From CAZJPS01 sp964548055 (GTDB lineage Bacteria > Patescibacteriota > Gracilibacteria > Peribacterales > Peribacteraceae), in contig CAZJPS010000034.1 of assembly GCA_964548055.1 (NCBI GenBank), positions 1 through 12,694 of the forward strand: a DNA stretch of 12,694 nucleotides. The letters run 5' to 3'. The stretch's first letter is position 1. Each line of letters starts with the position of its first letter. The notes beneath the pieces were generated by a model. That model searched no databases. It had not been told where the DNA came from and saw only the letters and a list, made by a program, of their open reading frames with translations. A program made the position numbers and the translations under genes. Shown here piece after piece: positions 6,325 through 12,635 of this stretch.

Positions 6325-7081
6325 TATGGAGAATGTCGCTACATTATGGGACAAGTGTGTGCCTTTCCTCTGGGATAACACACTTGCAGATGGCATCGAG
6401 AAGTTTTTGCAATCGCGTGGCGCAAAAACAGTGTTGGATGCGTCAGGTGGGACGGGCTTCCCTTCGTTGGAACTGAAGAAGCGAGGCTGGGACATCGCAT
6501 ACTCTGATGGGAGTCAGGATATGCACGACCTTTTTGTGCGGAAAATGCAGGCCAGGGGTTTGGACATGCCGCATTACTGCCTGAAATGGCAGGACTTAAG
6601 CCAAGGCATACGCCAGCGCTTCGATGCGGTCTTGGCGAGGGGTAATTCCTTAGTCTACGTGGACTCTTGGAGCGAAAGTGACCCTCAAGCAGTGCAGGAA
6701 CGAACATTCGCTAATTTACTTACATCACTGAGGGAGTTTAGGAAGATGTTAAATGATGGGGGCTTTCTGTACACCGACCTCATCAACAAAAGTGAATGCG
6801 ACAGGCCATCGTACCCTGCCGTAACTGAATTTGGAGAACGGGAAGTGAGCAGACAAAAAGTGAGTCTGCGCTGGGAAATCACTCCAGACTATGAAAAGCG
6901 CTTACGTATCTGGAAATGCCTGATGACGGTAGACAATGTTCCGCATCAGTTCACCGGATACAGCTACCCGTTACGTCATGAGGAGCTTGTAGAACTTCTG
7001 TACCAAGCAGGCTTTTCAGCAGTGCAGGAGACCCCCATTGAGGGCGAAACGCATTACCCTGTGTATGTTGCTAATAAGTGA
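6299..7081 (+). CDS. Class I SAM-dependent methyltransferase (glycine/sarcosine N-methyltransferase-like)
   Basis: The product has 260 residues. Motif I is VLDASGGTGFPSLEL (45-59), motif II ends in the acidic IAYSDGSQDM (66-75), and FDAVLARGNSLVYVD (108-122) is the motif IV region. A post-motif helix is followed by GGFLYTDLINK (about 154-164). The GNSLVYVDS stretch and general layout recall glycine/sarcosine N-methyltransferases and other small-molecule methyltransferases, but the substrate cannot be named. The ATG at 6299 overlaps the preceding gene; an ATG at 6326, one base after the preceding TGA, is an equally good start and keeps the whole fold. Neither start has a Shine-Dalgarno site, so termination-reinitiation coupling is likely. 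This is the second cargo gene of unit 1. Confidence 0.85.
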   Translation: MTSSPLSVDMENVATLWDKCVPFLWDNTLADGIEKFLQSRGAKTVLDASGGTGFPSLELKKRGWDIAYSDGSQDMHDLFVRKMQARGLDMPHYCLKWQDLSQGIRQRFDAVLARGNSLVYVDSWSESDPQAVQERTFANLLTSLREFRKMLNDGGFLYTDLINKSECDRPSYPAVTEFGEREVSRQKVSLRWEITPDYEKRLRIWKCLMTVDNVPHQFTGYSYPLRHEELVELLYQAGFSAVQETPIEGETHYPVYVANK

Positions 7082-7106
7082 CCCCTGAAACCCGAACATT
7101 GTTCAG

Positions 7107-7168
7107 CATTTTTGGCCTCGGTAAGACAAAAACCAGAGTAAAATACATCGAAAAACCCTGGTCACCAT
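7107..7168 (+). repeat. Right-end repeat of unit 1 (att-like), including core copy 2
   Basis: This 62-nt sequence matches 7781-7841 at about 52 of 62 positions, with one gap and mostly transitions. The most conserved block is GTAAAATACATCGA. ACCAGAGT (7132-7139) can pair with ACCCTGGT (7155-7162) at 7 of 8 positions across a 15-nt spacer, and the second arm runs into the core GGTCACCAT (7160-7168). Confidence 0.75.
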
Positions 7169-7181
7169 GTTAAGATTTGTT

Positions 7182-7209
7182 TTGATCACCGATTATGCTT
7201 TAATATCAA
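7182..7209 (+). repeat. Left-end inverted repeat of unit 2
   Basis: TTGAT (7182-7186) pairs exactly with ATCAA (7205-7209). The matching arms in unit 1 carry TTAAT/ATTAA, so the changed base on one arm is compensated on the other. The overlapping TTTAAT (7199-7204) lies 7 nt before the ATG at 7212 and could be the -10 box of the lipoprotein gene. Confidence 0.4.
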
Positions 7210-7211
7210 TT

Positions 7212-7775
7212 ATGAAAACTGTATCAGCACTGTTCTTGGTCACAGGTTTCCTTTTCCTTGCAGGATGCGCGTCGTCTACGCCGACAAATGTGTCTTTGAC
7301 AACGTCTTCCTCTTCTTCGAGAAACAACCAGGCTCAGACGGCAATGCAACGCCTCATGTCACTGACACTTCCAGATGAATGGACAAGCATTGAATCGCTT
7401 GAAAACAGCGTTGTGAGCTTCACTCTGAAAAATGATGACATACGTGATGACGCTTTCATCGCTCGCGTTCTTCCAGGTGTTTGTGACAAGGAGTTCGCGC
7501 AAAACGAAGTGAAGATGAACTGGGGCGAAAATGCGCCCGATCAATACAAGCCGACCATTTTCAGCGTCAATGGTATTGCCGTGGGCTACACGTGGTCGGC
7601 TTTTGACGGCGTTGCTGGCGGAGCAACGGAACCTGGTTACAAGCATTGGTGCATTCATCAAGCACAATCAGGAATGGATATCGATGTCAGTGCTACGCGT
7701 ACAAACGAGCAAGTGAAACGTTTCATCGAAGAAACCTTCATTCCTTTGTGGCTACAGCAAAGTTCAGAGTCTTAA
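7212..7775 (+). CDS. Lipoprotein of unknown function
   Basis: The product has 187 residues from the ATG at 7212. Its N-terminus is MKTVSALFLVTGFLFLAGC, with lipobox LAGC and Cys19, then a Ser/Thr-rich linker (about 20-40) typical of a surface-anchored lipoprotein. The mature domain begins around SLTLPDEWTSIES and has a mixed alpha/beta look, with cysteines in PGVCDKE and HWCIHQ that may form a disulfide. I do not recognise the domain. An in-frame ATG at 7167 falls exactly in the repeated core and would put 15 extra residues before the signal peptide, so it is rejected. It is the only gene of unit 2, read in the same direction as the tRNA and unit 1. Confidence 0.8.
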   Translation: MKTVSALFLVTGFLFLAGCASSTPTNVSLTTSSSSSRNNQAQTAMQRLMSLTLPDEWTSIESLENSVVSFTLKNDDIRDDAFIARVLPGVCDKEFAQNEVKMNWGENAPDQYKPTIFSVNGIAVGYTWSAFDGVAGGATEPGYKHWCIHQAQSGMDIDVSATRTNEQVKRFIEETFIPLWLQQSSES

Positions 7776-7780
7776 GCGGT

Positions 7781-7841
7781 AATTTTTGCCTTGGTACAAT
7801 AAAAACTAGGGTAAAATACATCGAGAAACCTTGGTCACCAT
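7781..7841 (+). repeat. Right-end repeat of unit 2 (att-like), including core copy 3
   Basis: Second copy of the right-end family. ACTAGGGT (7805-7812) pairs with ACCTTGGT (7828-7835) through six Watson-Crick and two G-T pairs, with the same 15-nt spacer as in unit 1. It starts 5 nt after the lipoprotein stop codon. After the core GGTCACCAT (7833-7841) the sequence changes to unrelated GC-rich DNA, presumably the original chromosome flank of the tRNA. Confidence 0.75.
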
Positions 7842-8146
7842 TCGACTCGCCACCGCTGCGCGCGGGGCTCGCTCACCGTTCAGTCGCTTCGCTTGTTCAC
7901 GGTCCTTCAATATTTGTGTCGTTGAACTGTATGCTGCATGGAACGGCCCTGAGATTGTCGAAGGGTAGTAAACCACGAAGAGAAAAATGAGCGACTCGAA
8001 GGGCCCTGAACTTCCACAAGACTCAAAACAAGTATCACTTATAACTTTTGCAACACAGAGTCATTTTTTACTGTGCGCTCTGCCCTTCACACGAAGCAAA
8101 ATTAATTACTCTGTACATTCAAACAGATTCCCTTATTCTGAATGCT
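7842..8146. other. Intergenic region, 305 nt, with palindromic repeat words
   Basis: No gene is supported here. It opens with a GC-rich stretch containing TCGCTTCGCT-type words (about 7842-7905). It then carries GGCCCTGA (7945-7952) and TCGAAGGG (7958-7965), which recur fused as TCGAAGGGCCCTGA at 7996-8009. This resembles dispersed extragenic palindromes known from many bacterial genomes. The final ~130 nt are AT-rich and lead into the response-regulator promoter. Confidence 0.5.
8134..8139 (+). promoter_or_regulatory. -10-like box TATTCT before the response regulator
   Basis: TATTCT is followed by 7 nt and then the ATG at 8147. A weak -35 candidate, TGTACA (8112-8117), lies 16 nt upstream. 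No Shine-Dalgarno site is present, consistent with a leaderless message. Confidence 0.35.
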
Positions 8147-8533
8147 ATGGCAAAGCCTGACATTCTAATTGTGGAGGATGATGCAGTTCTGCGCAGTGCG
8201 TATGAGCGAAAATTCATTCTTAGTGGTTTTTTGCCTAGGTGTGTGGAAACAATCCAGGCGGCTATTGATTCTGTTGCACACAAGGCTCCAGATTTGGTGC
8301 TTTTAGATTTATCACTGCGTGATGGGTCTGGCTTTGAATTTTTGCGCAAGCATCCACGCCCGCCGCGTACATTTCCTGTCATCGTGGTTACTAATTCAGC
8401 CGATCCAGAACATGTGGAAGAGGGGCGTAAGTTGGGAGCGGATGATTATGTAATTAAGCAGCAGATTTCTATGCGCGATCTCATTGCTAAAGTGAACGAG
8501 GTGATGGCGCATAGCGGGAAGAAAGCAGAGTAA
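8147..8533 (+). CDS. Stand-alone response-regulator receiver domain (CheY-like)
   Basis: The product has 128 residues and consists of one receiver domain with no output domain. It has the acidic pair Asp11/Asp12 after the first strand (ILIVEDD), the phosphoacceptor Asp54 in LVLLDLSLRDG, Thr82 in VIVVTNSA and Lys104 in DDYVIKQQ, so all catalytic residues are present. It probably receives a phosphate from a histidine kinase outside the window and signals by protein contact. The ATG at 8147 starts exactly at the domain; an in-frame ATG at 8048 adds 33 residues that look non-coding. It is convergent with the pilus-like cluster (15-nt gap) and may regulate motility or pili, but that is only suggested by position. 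Confidence 0.92.
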   Translation: MAKPDILIVEDDAVLRSAYERKFILSGFLPRCVETIQAAIDSVAHKAPDLVLLDLSLRDGSGFEFLRKHPRPPRTFPVIVVTNSADPEHVEEGRKLGADDYVIKQQISMRDLIAKVNEVMAHSGKKAE

Positions 8534-8548
8534 GGTCTTCTGTTTCGA

Positions 8549-9589
8549 TTATCCAGGTAACAACGAAAACAGTAGCCACCCCACCCCTACAAGTCCTACT
8601 ACTCCTGCTGCTATTCCCGCAATCATCAGTTTGGTGTGCTTCACTTTAGGACGGAAGAAGTTGCAATGTAAATCTGCATCGGGAGCAAGGCAGCTTGCCC
8701 TCAGGCCAGCCCATTCCCATTCATCGGTATTCCATTTGGGGAGCGCCTTTTCAAAATCAATGGCCGGCTTTCCCGCCCGAGGACTACGGACTTGCTGATG
8801 AATTTTTTCCTCAAGCGTCTGTTCTCCTAAAAAAACGATGTGCTCGATAGGCATTTGCTTATGCTCATATTCCTCTATGAGTGATTGAATAGTTGCTATA
8901 ATGCTTTCGTCGCTGGTCCCTGGGAAGATAACAGCTTCGTCTATTGGCCAGTAGTGATAGAACACAGTCACGGTCCCCCTCCTTTCAGGCCCAGGACGAA
9001 TAGAAACAAGCAATGACGCATCCGAGGTTTTGCGTGCTCCTGCAAAAGCGAAAATAGCTGCTGCAAATGTGGTAGCTCTTGTGACATGCATGCCTGCACT
9101 GGTTGCAGTATCTATATAACTTTGCAGCATGTCCGTGCGTGCGGCAGCTACTCCTATGAGTAAACGAGAGGACGAAGATTCCAGGATGTCCCATGTGATA
9201 GTTATTTCCGTTATCTCTTCGGGAATTGTTTTAGCACACTCTCGCCTAATAGCCATTTCCAATTCATTTTTTGGTGTAGGAGGAAGTTCCAGCAGTAGTG
9301 TGTATATGCGTTCTGGTTCTAAGATGACCGCAGCTTTTTTTTGTTTTATATTCTCTTTACGAAGGCTTTTTAAAATAATGGGGCCGCACTCTCGTGCCAT
9401 CCACGGTATACCCTCGCCAGACATGGTGCGCAGAGACACCTCGGCTTCACATACTTTTTGCATGCCCTGTTTCCCCTTTACTGTACTAGGAATCCCTACT
9501 CGCAATATTCCTTCTGCACATTGAATACTGGCAAGGTTTGTTCGGAGCCGTGGAAGAGACGGAATAGATACCACTGTGGTACCCATCAT
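8549..9589 (-). CDS. PilM-like type IV pilus assembly protein with C-terminal membrane helix
   Basis: The product has 346 residues. The soluble N-terminal part shows actin-like ATPase/PilM features: LELPPTPKNELEMAIRRECAKTIPEEI (about 99-125) corresponds to the PilM/GspL helix with the LP....E....I..E....IP pattern, followed by a GVAAARTDMLQSYIDTATSAGM strand-helix unit. The C-terminus has FFRPKVKHTK, one hydrophobic helix (AGIAAGVVGLVGVGWLLFSLL) and only three or so further residues. PilM is normally cytoplasmic and binds the PilN N-terminus; here a PilN-like membrane anchor appears fused and the periplasmic domain is absent. It is the last gene of the prepilin cluster, 33 nt after the PilX-like gene. 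Two adjacent ATGs (9589, 9586) are possible starts. Confidence 0.55.
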   Translation of the reverse strand: MMGTTVVSIPSLPRLRTNLASIQCAEGILRVGIPSTVKGKQGMQKVCEAEVSLRTMSGEGIPWMARECGPIILKSLRKENIKQKKAAVILEPERIYTLLLELPPTPKNELEMAIRRECAKTIPEEITEITITWDILESSSSRLLIGVAAARTDMLQSYIDTATSAGMHVTRATTFAAAIFAFAGARKTSDASLLVSIRPGPERRGTVTVFYHYWPIDEAVIFPGTSDESIIATIQSLIEEYEHKQMPIEHIVFLGEQTLEEKIHQQVRSPRAGKPAIDFEKALPKWNTDEWEWAGLRASCLAPDADLHCNFFRPKVKHTKLMIAGIAAGVVGLVGVGWLLFSLLPG

Positions 9590-9622
9590 GCCGCTACCGC
9601 AGAGAGAGTCAATTTGTTCTGG

Positions 9623-10030
9623 TCATTCTGCTATCAGACGCCATGCTGTCACGCGCATGGGAGGAACGATATGAGCCGTGAATTGTACAGTGCGAACCCA
9701 TTTTTCTAATGTTGCAACAACGAGAATTGTTCGCTCAGTTCCGGTGCCAGATACGGTGATGGTACACGTGCCTTCGCCTAGCTGTGCTGTGCCGCCTACA
9801 TATGCAGAACTACGATACAGTTGAACCATAGCCTCTTCTGCGCAGCCATCCGCAAGCGAAAGAGCTCTACTTGCCTGCAGGGCGCTTAAGCTATTGGTTA
9901 CTTCAGTTGCGCCACGCCTTGCAACCACAACACTGAGAATAATTCCTACAATTCCCACAATGATAACGGTTACAAGGACCAAAGCACCCTTGCGCGTATA
10001 CAGCCGACGGAGTGAAAAGCGGGTAGTCAC
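9623..10030 (-). CDS. PilX-like minor pilin (membrane-anchored, no Glu5)
   Basis: The product has 135 residues. A basic N-terminus is followed by RKG and a hydrophobic helix, ALVLVTVIIVGIVGIILSVVVA (16-37). This matches the PilX N-terminal pattern (K/R-x-G then AL...), where the processed protein would begin at Ala16 and lacks the Glu at +5 of major pilins. The rest is a small domain with Cys residues in DGCAEEAM and EGTCTITVSG that could form a disulfide. It would be inserted in the membrane and join or prime a type IV pilus. The start is a GTG 2 nt after the TAA stop of the PilW-like gene, implying translational coupling. Function is by analogy to PilX/GspK. Confidence 0.6.
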   Translation of the reverse strand: MTTRFSLRRLYTRKGALVLVTVIIVGIVGIILSVVVARRGATEVTNSLSALQASRALSLADGCAEEAMVQLYRSSAYVGGTAQLGEGTCTITVSGTGTERTILVVATLEKWVRTVQFTAHIVPPMRVTAWRLIAE

Positions 10031-10032
10031 AG

Positions 10033-10575
10033 TTATTGGCGAAGAGCAGCAGCAGTCGTCCAGGAAATGGAATCAGAATGTCCCGTTGCATCAGAAATAC
10101 TGGCGGTTATAGACATTTCTACAATTTGGGGTCCAGGTGTGGCAGTGCGATCTGTGAATTGCAGTGATGTGACTGTAATCGTTTCTGGGAGAAGGCGTCG
10201 TGTGATCGATTGGTTTTCAACCATGTAAATCGTATTGTCTGCAAGATAGAAGACAGTGGGAGGGTTAGCTCTCAGTGATCCAAGATAAGCGCCACTTCCC
10301 AGTGAAAGAAGCCCCGTTGATGCCGCAAGTACGCGCGTGGAATTGCGCGTGCGTTCAAGAATACGATCGAAGGCGTACCGCGTACGCTGTTGTAGTTCCG
10401 CACTTGCCTCTGTTCTGCCGCGTGTTTGCAGCAATGTGAGCATTAATTGGATCACTGTAAGTAAAATAACGATCACAATCGCAAGTACGACAATCATTTC
10501 CAGTAGTGAGAATGCTTTCTTTTTGCCGCCTAAAGTAGGTAAGCGCGTGCCGATGAAGGACGTGATAAAGCGCAT
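10033..10575 (-). CDS. Prepilin-type protein, PilW/PilJ-like minor pilin
   Basis: The product has 180 residues from the ATG at 10575, which lies 2 nt after the TGA of the preceding prepilin gene; a longer start at 10644 would overlap that gene by 67 nt and is rejected. The leader ends KKKA and is followed by FSLLEMIVVLAIVIVILLTVIQLML, the class III signal with Phe+1 and Glu+5; position -1 is Ala rather than the usual Gly. A prepilin peptidase (not in the window) would cleave and methylate it. The C-terminal region, with QQRTRYAFDRILERTRNS and later beta-rich sequence, resembles PilW-type minor pilins. Confidence 0.75.
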   Translation of the reverse strand: MRFITSFIGTRLPTLGGKKKAFSLLEMIVVLAIVIVILLTVIQLMLTLLQTRGRTEASAELQQRTRYAFDRILERTRNSTRVLAASTGLLSLGSGAYLGSLRANPPTVFYLADNTIYMVENQSITRRLLPETITVTSLQFTDRTATPGPQIVEMSITASISDATGHSDSISWTTAAALRQ

Positions 10576-10577
10576 AA

Positions 10578-11045
10578 TCACCAGGCGGCAATGTAAGTTG
10601 AAATAGTCAGCGAGGCCGTTCTGCTTCCTCCAGCTGTTGGCCATGTAAGTTGTGCCATAACCTTTTTTACATGGGTGTCGGGTGTTCCAGAGGCGCTGTC
10701 TGTTAGTATTCCATTTACATCACGTTCCGCCGTGGAAATAATAATTGTGCGAGTAAAGGAGCCCACTGTATCGGATGTTCCAGAAAGCACATACTTACCT
10801 CCTAAAGTTGAAAGGCCATGATTTCCGTTTGTAAGTTCTAAAAAATTTCTACGACCAATAGAGTGTATTGCTTCCAATGCTTGCACAGCAAGGAGCGTGC
10901 CTTCCGATTGTTCGCGTGCGGAGCGCTGTCGCGAATAGGCACTGAGAGCCAAAGGCGCAAGCCCACTGGCCATGATGCCAAACAGCGCTACTGCCACAAC
11001 AACTTCTAAGATTGTGTGGCCTTTACTTCGGTGAACCACAAACAT
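10578..11045 (-). CDS. Prepilin-type protein, PilV-like minor pilin
   Basis: The product has 155 residues. It has a short leader MFVVHRSKG, cleavage after Gly9, then HTILEVVVAVALFGIMASGLAPLAL with Glu at +5. Position +1 is His instead of the typical Phe or Met, though it is still a recognisable class III signal. The following helix (QRSAREQSEGTLLAVQALEAI) and beta-rich tail fit PilV/GspI-type minor pilins. It is first in a tightly spaced run PilV-, PilW-, PilX-, PilM-like. Upstream, TTGCCA and an ATGCTA-like box lie close to the ATG, but the promoter call is weak. Confidence 0.75.
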   Translation of the reverse strand: MFVVHRSKGHTILEVVVAVALFGIMASGLAPLALSAYSRQRSAREQSEGTLLAVQALEAIHSIGRRNFLELTNGNHGLSTLGGKYVLSGTSDTVGSFTRTIIISTAERDVNGILTDSASGTPDTHVKKVMAQLTWPTAGGSRTASLTISTYIAAW

Positions 11046-11131
11046 CGGTGCCTAGCATGCGTTGCTCTTTTGTATTTGGCAAGAACGCCGAGTGGACGTA
11101 CTGGGCACAACTGTGGGTAGGTAGGAACAGC
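11046..11131. other. Gap between the DUF11 protein and the PilV-like gene
   Basis: An 86-nt minus-strand gap. TTGCCA followed after 17-19 nt by CATGCTAG-like sequence ends about 8 nt before the PilV-like ATG and might be a weak promoter. No clear terminator hairpin was found after the DUF11 gene stop. Confidence 0.3.
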
Positions 11132-12630
11132 CTAATTTAAGGGAATAGGTACTGGAGTGGGCAAATCTATTGATTCTGCTGACGCATTTGCACTGGCGGC
11201 CTCACTACTGGAACTGAGTTCTTCGCTCACACTGGATACCGCAGCTTCACTGGAACTAGAAGCATCTATGCTCACACTAGATACGGCCTCACTACTGGAA
11301 CTGAGTTCTTCGCTCACACTGGATACCGCAGCTTCACTGGAACTTGTAGCGCTTTCACTACTGATAGCGGAAGAACTCTCTGCAACACTGGAGGAGCTAG
11401 AAGAAGAATCTCCTTCGTTATCGTCGGCAAGCGATGTGCAGCCAGGATCATTCGAATCCACTAACGAATCACCATCGTTATCTTGCTCGTCGGCACATTG
11501 CGTTAGTCTGGCTTGAAGCTGTGAAACATTTGCTGAGCACATGCCACTCGCTGAGGATGAAGATGAGGAGGATGAAGATGAGGAACCAAAAGCGGTACAT
11601 TGGCAGCCCACTATTTCTTGCACGCTCACAAGATCAATTAAATTGCCGGCACCAACTGGGTCGCAAGTGATACAGCCAAAACCCAATGTGCTTATACTGC
11701 CCTGCCCTCCCCATGCAGTAAAACTGTGGGAACTCCATGAGAGTCCAGGTGTCCATGTAGATCCACCGTCTCCCGATGCAACGCTCATTAATTGTCCATT
11801 AAAGTACACACCCATTTCTTGTTGCCCAAAACCAGGGCGCGGCGCGTACCAGTAGTGTACGGAGTACAGTTTGTCGGGCGATGTCGGGAAGTTTTGTGTC
11901 AAATAAACAGAACCTTGAGCATCTACTTCTGCCCATTGAATGCCACTGTAAGCAGTACCTTGAGATGACACCATGCCACTTTGTAGTTCCACTTGGTAGG
12001 CGGCGGGAGCCCACGATGGGGCGTCTTGCAGGACACATTGTGCAAAAGGTGCTTCTGCGGGGGCACAGTTGTAAGCGGGACCAATATTTTGTATATCTGG
12101 CTCTTCAAAGTCTCCGTTTGCAATAAGATTAGCGCCCAGTTGCAAGGGTTCGGTATAGCAGAGATCTGGATCCGCAGTTGCCACGCATCCAAGCGTAGGC
12201 GTACCGCTTCCTGCGTTTCCTCCCACGTTGCAGGCGATGGCAACTGGAACAACGGCACTCATATTATTGAGATAATTACTTTCAGGTGTGGATGTGGAAA
12301 CGGTTGCAGAATTTGATGTTGAACACTGGCAAGCACCCGTTACGGTCACTGCAATTTGCACGCTCGTTTCTACTCCCGGTGCCAAATTTGTGAGGGTGCA
12401 GGAAACGCTACCGCCTATGGCGGAGCAAGATCCAGAGGATTGATTGTCTACAAAAATAAAGCCGGCAGGGAGCAGGTCTGTAATAACAGGGGCAGATGCA
12501 GTGGCGAGCCCCTGATTTGTGACAGTCACGGTATAAACGATGACTTCGCTGTCAGTTGCACTTGAAGGACCTGTTTTTGTGATGATCAAATCTGCCTGAG
12601 ATGCATTGCCACTTGTTGAGGATCCAGCCG
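11132..12630 (-). CDS. Large surface protein: DUF11 domain, lectin-like domain, Ca-binding motif, Ser-rich tail (5' end missing)
   Basis: The frame is open upstream past a TTG at 12589 to the low-complexity contig end, so the true start is missing; TTG falls inside the DUF11 domain (ADLIITKTGP) and is not the start. Visible domains in order: a DUF11 repeat (ITKTGP...YTVTVTNQG...LPAGF...NLAPG); a Cys-bearing linker; a beta-rich region starting NLIANGDFEEP, similar to DUF642/carbohydrate-binding modules; a poly-Ser linker; CADEQDNDGDSLVDSNDPGC, a calcium-binding loop typical of secreted bacterial proteins; and a Ser/Glu/Ala-rich tail with 29-residue repeats ending PTPVPIPLN. There is no C-terminal membrane helix or LPxTG. 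It is probably an exported adhesin or filament-associated protein, placed directly before the prepilin genes. Confidence 0.8.
11197..11344 (-). repeat. Tandem repeat in the Ser-rich tail, period 87 nt
   Basis: A 61-nt block at 11197-11257 is repeated without change at 11284-11344. The spacing of 87 nt equals 29 codons, so the reading frame is kept. The encoded peptide contains EAAVSSVSEELSSSSEA. Identity at DNA level suggests recent expansion by slippage or recombination. Confidence 0.85.
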
Positions 12631-12635
12631 ATCCC

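Larger units (their letters stand above)
5448..7168 (+). mobile_element. Cassette-like unit 1 (two genes, no recombinase)
   Basis: This 1721-bp segment is bounded by GGTCACCAT on both sides. Its left end, GTTAAGATTCGTTTTAAT (5448-5465), matches the left end of unit 2 at 16 of 18 positions. Its right end, 7107-7159, matches the right end of unit 2 at about 43 of 53 aligned columns. Its cargo is two overlapping genes in the same direction as the tRNA. It has no integrase, transposase or terminal inverted repeat, so if it moves it must use a recombinase supplied elsewhere. The boundaries are seen in the sequence; mobility is inferred. Confidence 0.6.
7169..7841 (+). mobile_element. Cassette-like unit 2 (one lipoprotein gene)
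   Basis: This 673-bp segment lies directly after core copy 2 and ends with core copy 3. It has the same left end (GTTAAGATTTGTTTTGAT, 7169-7186) and the same right-end family as unit 1, but unrelated cargo. Conserved ends around different cargo is the pattern of gene cassettes rather than of a simple tandem duplication. It has no recombinase. Confidence 0.55.

Noticed and set aside
314..7081. Alternative genetic code with TGA read as glycine (Gracilibacteria/SR1)
   Set aside because: TGA ends murG, ftsW, both unit 1 genes and a prepilin gene exactly where family length predicts, so the standard bacterial code fits.
5448..7841. Classic integron array or CRISPR
   Set aside because: No integron integrase or attI is present, the right ends lack the usual attC R-box pattern, and repeats are too few and too far apart for CRISPR.
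7646..7990. Plus-strand frame across the end of the unit 2 lipoprotein and the right-end repeat
   Set aside because: It is out of frame with the lipoprotein, crosses the repeat and palindromic words, and has low-complexity composition.
8540..8572. Inverted repeat CTGTTTCG / CGAAAACAG between the response regulator and the PilM-like gene as a bidirectional terminator
   Set aside because: The stem has a bulge and a 16-nt loop, lacks a U-tract, and its right arm lies within the PilM-like coding sequence; too weak to call.
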